In this document: positions 60,815 through 64,000 of the stretch, in pieces
Layout: each line of letters begins with the position of its first letter
How positions within the stretch are numbered: position 1 is the first letter of the stretch
Source of the DNA: an uncultured Bacteroidales bacterium
GTDB taxonomy: Bacteria; Bacteroidota; Bacteroidia; Bacteroidales; Muribaculaceae
Length of the DNA: 64,000 bases
Direction: 5' to 3'
NCBI GenBank assembly: GCA_946011725.1
Contig: CAMGBT010000001.1
Location: 40,858-104,857 of the forward strand
Notes under the pieces: generated by a model
Databases searched by the model: none
What the model saw: the letters and a program-made list of their open reading frames with translations, nothing else
Told to the model about the DNA's origin: nothing
Position numbers and translations under genes: made by a program

Positions 60815-63058
60815 ATGCTTTTCAGATTATTAATGCTCATTGTGGCGTATGGAGCCGCCTCGGCTCTATACGCCGGCAATGTGGTGAGTGTGACGGGCGG
60901 CAGCGGTGCCGTCGGTTCGCAAGTGACACTGAGTGTGGGCTTGCAGACCGACGGTAGCGATGCCGTGGCCGCCGAAATTCACATCCCGCTGCCGGACGAA
61001 GTGACCCCGGTGGGTGAGTGCGTGGTCAATACCTCGCGCCTGCCGTCGCACTTGGTGAAAGCCGAGGCGCGCTCCGGCGAGTATGTGATTGTGATTTTCG
61101 ACTTAGCCGCCACGCCGTTCACCCCCGGCTCGGGCGAGGCTGTGCGCTTCTCCCTAAACCTCGGCGAGAACCCGGGCGTGTTTGACCTCACGCCCACGGT
61201 GAAACTCAGCAACGCCGCCGGCCAAGCCGTGGAAGCCACCGCCACCGGCGAATCGCTCACCGTTCTCGGTGCCCGCTTGGAAGTGGATGCCGTGACGCTC
61301 GACTTCGGCCGCGTCCCCATCCGCGGCACATACACCCGACAAGTGACCGTGCGCAACACCGGCACCACCGCGCTCCAATTCTCCCCGATTGCCACCGCCA
61401 TGTCCGGCCTCAGCGCCGTGCCGGCCTTGGCCGAACTCCCGGCCGGCGAATCCACGAAGCTGGTGCTAACTTACTCGCCCACAGTGCGTTCAACAGGCGA
61501 AACCGACCGCCTCATTCTCGAATCCAACTCTGTGGGCCGCGCCCCGCGGTTGATTGTCACCGCCGAACCGTTCTCCGTCAACGAGCTTCACGTGGGCAGC
61601 GCCGAGGGCGTTAGCGACACGGAAGTGACTATCTCCTTGAGAATGAACAATATGGAACCGATTGTGGCTGCGCAAGCATCGTTCGTGCTGCCGCAAGGCC
61701 TGGAATATGTCGACGGCAGTGTAGCTGCCGCCGACCGAGCCTCGGCGCTGTCGGCCTTGGCCTCGGTCGACGAAACCCGCCGCCTCACGCTGTTCCTCTA
61801 CAGCCTCGGCAACACCGCCGTCGATGGCGAAGATGGCGAACTGCTCACCTTCCGCCTTCTGCTCACCGGCCAAAGTAACACTCACACCCTCCGCCCGGAG
61901 AATGTGGTATTAGCCAACGCTGCCGGCGAGAACATGGTGTCGGCCGCCGAAAATGGGCGCGTCACCATTCGTGCTCCGTACATCTCCGGCTCGAGCTCGC
62001 TCTCGCTTGGTAATAAGCCTATTACCGGCACGCATACCTTCGCCTACACTGTTCGCAACTACGGCTCGGCACCGCTGCAAATCGAACGCGTGGTGTCGCC
62101 CGATGGCGTGGCCGTGTGCGACGCGCTCCTGCCCGCTACCGTGGCCCAAGGCGGCACATTCACCCTGCCCATCACCATCGCCGACCCGCAGTTGGGCGCC
62201 TTCACCTCCACCGTCAACATCTACTCCAACGCGCCCAACGCGCGCGTGAAGTCATTCACCGTATCCGGCTCGTTCTACAGCCCGAATGAGATAGTTTTCA
62301 CCGGTGAATTTGTCGATGGCGACTTTGTGATGGGCGCTTACCTGCTGAACGAAGCACCGATTACCGCCGTGCAGATGGATGTGGTGGTGCCCGAAGGCGT
62401 GACCACCGCCGCCGCCAACCTCCGGATGGCCGACCGAGCCGGCTCGCACACCGGCACCGTGGCCGCTGTGGGGGAGAACCGCTACCGCGTGATTGTGTTC
62501 TCGCTGTCGAACGTTGCCTTCAGCGGCAACAGTGGCGAAATCTTCACCATCCGCTTCACTCCGGGCGAGGCCGACCCGCGCACCATCAGCGTGGAGAACA
62601 TCAAACTCAGCGGCAACGACGGCGTGGACTACACTACCCCCGACAGCCAAAGTAAGCAAGTGCGCGGCATCCAACTGGAAGACCCCATTGTGGTCAACCT
62701 CGGAAGCCAAACCACCATCACCCCATCCACCTTCGGTTTCTCCGGCGAAACTCTTGACTATCAGTGGTCTGTAGAAGATACCGCCATCGCCACCGTGGCC
62801 GATGGCACCGTTGAAGGCCTCGCCTTTGGCCAAACCACCCTCCGAGTGCAAGCCACCGATCCCCAAGGCGTGACCTATATTGCCACCTGCCCCTTGACCG
62901 TCAAAGAAGACTCCGGCATCGCCGACCCCGCCGCTGACTCCGCACCGGTTGAATACTACAACCTGCAGGGCGTGCGCATCGACCGTCCCGAAGCCCCCGG
63001 CATCTACCTCCGCCGCCAAGGCTCCGCCACCACCAAAGTGCGCCTCCCCGCTGAATAA
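60815..63058 (+). CDS. Secreted multi-cohesin-like protein with T9SS-like tail
   Basis: This 747-residue protein starts only 7 bp after the protease stop. After a signal peptide (1-20) it contains three cohesin-like beta sandwiches at about 21-152, 252-393 and 490-628. Each ends with a pattern like YRVIVFSLSNVAFSGNSGEI followed by FTIRF. Between them are two ASH/choice-of-anchor-D-like modules (LDFGRVPIRGTYTRQVTVRN and a second near 395-488). A bacterial Ig-like domain lies at about 632-705. The tail YYNLQGVRIDRPEAPGIYLRRQG matches that of the protein at 20106. A scaffoldin-like role for the adjacent dockerin protease is inferred, not shown. Confidence 0.82.
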   Translation: MLFRLLMLIVAYGAASALYAGNVVSVTGGSGAVGSQVTLSVGLQTDGSDAVAAEIHIPLPDEVTPVGECVVNTSRLPSHLVKAEARSGEYVIVIFDLAATPFTPGSGEAVRFSLNLGENPGVFDLTPTVKLSNAAGQAVEATATGESLTVLGARLEVDAVTLDFGRVPIRGTYTRQVTVRNTGTTALQFSPIATAMSGLSAVPALAELPAGESTKLVLTYSPTVRSTGETDRLILESNSVGRAPRLIVTAEPFSVNELHVGSAEGVSDTEVTISLRMNNMEPIVAAQASFVLPQGLEYVDGSVAAADRASALSALASVDETRRLTLFLYSLGNTAVDGEDGELLTFRLLLTGQSNTHTLRPENVVLANAAGENMVSAAENGRVTIRAPYISGSSSLSLGNKPITGTHTFAYTVRNYGSAPLQIERVVSPDGVAVCDALLPATVAQGGTFTLPITIADPQLGAFTSTVNIYSNAPNARVKSFTVSGSFYSPNEIVFTGEFVDGDFVMGAYLLNEAPITAVQMDVVVPEGVTTAAANLRMADRAGSHTGTVAAVGENRYRVIVFSLSNVAFSGNSGEIFTIRFTPGEADPRTISVENIKLSGNDGVDYTTPDSQSKQVRGIQLEDPIVVNLGSQTTITPSTFGFSGETLDYQWSVEDTAIATVADGTVEGLAFGQTTLRVQATDPQGVTYIATCPLTVKEDSGIADPAADSAPVEYYNLQGVRIDRPEAPGIYLRRQGSATTKVRLPAE

Positions 63059-63079
63059 AACCAACCCAACCCACAAACC

Positions 63080-63114
63080 GAACAGGATGCCCTCTCCAAG
63101 AGGACATCCTGTTC
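63080..63114 (+). terminator. Hairpin terminator after the cohesin-like gene
   Basis: GAACAGGATG...CATCCTGTTC with an inner CCTCT/AGAGG stem, starting 22 bp after the stop. There is only a short T-stretch (CTATTT), so it may be a weak terminator or a 3'-protecting stem. Confidence 0.65.
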
Positions 63115-63132
63115 TATTTCCATCCCCCGCGC

Positions 63133-63174
63133 GCGGGCGGAGCCTTTTTGCATATGCTCCGAGCTCTTGCTCGG
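63133..63174 (+). repeat. Second dispersed motif, copy at 63 kb
   Basis: GCGGGCGGAGCCTTTTTGCA followed by TATGCTCCGAGCTCTTGCTCGG, the partner of 47359-47400. Confidence 0.8.
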
Positions 63175-63202
63175 GCGGTGGTGGGGTGGAGAGCCGGTAG
63201 GG

Positions 63203-63386
63203 CAAAAAATCACAACAGGATGTCTTCATCGCGAGGACATCCTGTTGTGGTATTGTCATAAAAACAATCACATAACTAACATAAAACACTTTGATTGTTA
63301 AGACAACCGGCGGAGTCCCGCTCTGAGTTGCTTTGATAAACAATCTTATACTAACCCTAAAACTGAAATTATTATTCAACTGTTAC
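63203..63386 (-). ncRNA. Candidate small RNA between orphan promoter and terminator
   Basis: A minus-strand -7 box (TAACTTTG at 63391-63398) has no gene behind it. About 145 bases downstream a 14-bp stem CACAACAGGATGTC/GACATCCTGTTGTG (63211-63249) is followed on the minus strand by ATTTTTT. The interval has no convincing ORF; the track's 375-residue antisense frame starts at a TTG and runs through the terminator. A ~180-nt RNA is the simplest reading. Confidence 0.4.
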
Positions 63387-63390
63387 ACTG

Positions 63391-63398
63391 CAAAGTTA
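63391..63398 (-). promoter_or_regulatory. Orphan -7 box on the minus strand
   Basis: TAACTTTG, a perfect match, but the -33 position is not clear and no protein gene follows. The rest of the 63059-63562 gap is AT-rich sequence without other evident features apart from the repeats and hairpins listed. Confidence 0.5.
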
Positions 63399-63562
63399 CG
63401 ACATTTTTTGCGCCCTCACATAGTGTATTGAAATCGAATATAAATAAATATTAGCCCTATAAATATGTAATATATTGATTTACAGTTGGTTAAAAATTCG
63501 GGAATTATGGCAAAATATAAGAGTTTGTAAGGTCGAAAAGGGGTGAAATCAAAGTGAGAGAA

Positions 63563-64000
63563 TTAGTATTCGGCTTGGATTTTCATCACATCTTCTTCGA
63601 AAGTGTCGCGATTGATGGCTCGAGCCTTGGTGCGATTGCGGTAGGCGTAGATGGTGTTGAGCGAGTAGTTGAGCACCTGTGCGATGCGTGAACTTTCCTC
63701 GATGCCCAAGCGCATGAATGCTAAGATACGGAGGTCGGTGTTGAGGCGTTCGCCGTCCTTGAGGTCGATTTGCTTGTCGGGAAGGAGCAGGGCGTTGACC
63801 TGTGCCACGAAGGTGGGGTAGATGTGGAGGAAGGCGTTGTCGAACACCTCGTAGAAGTCGCGGCTCTGTTCTTCGACGAATTTGCCCGACTTGGTGAGGC
63901 GGTACAGCTCGTCGACATTGCCGGAGGCTATCTTGCGGTTGGCGATCTTACAGAATTGGTTCAGCTTATCCATATAAATGGAGCAGAGCGAGAGGAAGTG
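63563..64000 (-). CDS. DUF6377 regulator, C-terminal part (cut by window edge)
   Basis: The frame stays open beyond the ORF-track ATG at 63973 to the window edge, and HFLSLCSIYMDKLNQF is clearly internal protein sequence. The visible part has DFYEVFDNAFLHIYPTFVAQVNALL, then LNTDLRILAFMRLGIEESSRIAQVLNYSLNTIYAYRNR. This resembles the C-terminal half of DUF6377 proteins of Bacteroidales, which combine an N-terminal TPR region, a transmembrane helix and a LuxR-like HTH tail. A role in transcription control is probable; the sensor half lies outside the window. Confidence 0.85.
   Translation of the reverse strand, partial: HFLSLCSIYMDKLNQFCKIANRKIASGNVDELYRLTKSGKFVEEQSRDFYEVFDNAFLHIYPTFVAQVNALLLPDKQIDLKDGERLNTDLRILAFMRLGIEESSRIAQVLNYSLNTIYAYRNRTKARAINRDTFEEDVMKIQAEY

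Noticed and set aside
62252-63379. 375-residue minus-strand ORF covering the end of the cohesin-like gene and the intergenic gap
   Set aside because: It starts at a TTG, passes through a strong minus-strand terminator and then mirrors the cohesin-like gene. An ncRNA fits the promoter and terminator better.

Overview
The window comes from a Bacteroidales chromosome. The most likely family is Muribaculaceae or a close gut relative; this is inferred from gene content and was not tested by phylogeny. Supporting signs are type IX secretion (T9SS) genes and cargo, Bacteroidetes promoters with TAnnTTTG -7 boxes, a PorX/PorW pair, DUF4492-cydAB, DUF6377, head-GIN proteins, and coding G+C near 55-60 percent. 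No rRNA, tRNA, CRISPR array or intact insertion sequence was seen.

Left part (1-20 kb). The 3' end of hemW converges on a minus-strand block of msbA-like ABC exporter, small membrane protein, dxs, trkA and trkH. An AT-richer GATC restriction-modification island (methylase, DpnII-type nuclease, DpnA-type methylase, in MboI gene order) sits between the exporter and birA. Upstream of the island, six tightly packed genes (rel, 7TM-HD phosphohydrolase, porW, porX, tsaE, birA) appear to form one operon behind a single promoter. It joins the stringent response to T9SS control.

Middle (20-45 kb). A 1023-residue secreted protein is followed by a gene-free region of nested inverted repeats, then rpsF-rpsR-rplI. 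Next come a possibly leaderless gene for a GNAT/ATP-grasp fusion, a complete glycine cleavage operon with its own lipoate ligase and lipoamide dehydrogenase, and a dusB-GIN-GIN-flippase operon divergent from rsgA. An S9 peptidase and yigZ lie downstream of the cytochrome bd genes and DUF4492.

Right part (45-64 kb). An accessory stretch holds an XRE regulator, a decayed methyltransferase remnant, long palindromes and a divergent HxlR/cupin pair. Then come dedA and a plus-strand run of rpe, ftsK, lolA-like, trxB, glf and a galactofuranosyltransferase. The most striking locus follows: a 1346-residue T9SS subtilisin with a complete dockerin, 7 bp upstream of a 747-residue protein with three cohesin-like modules. 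This could be a proteolytic dockerin-cohesin pair. The window ends in a DUF6377 regulator cut by the edge. An orphan minus-strand promoter and terminator just before it may mark a small RNA.

Intergenic DNA is rich in repeats: a 125-bp dispersed element in two copies, a GC-rich repeat family at 45, 47, 56 and 63 kb, and several large hairpins.
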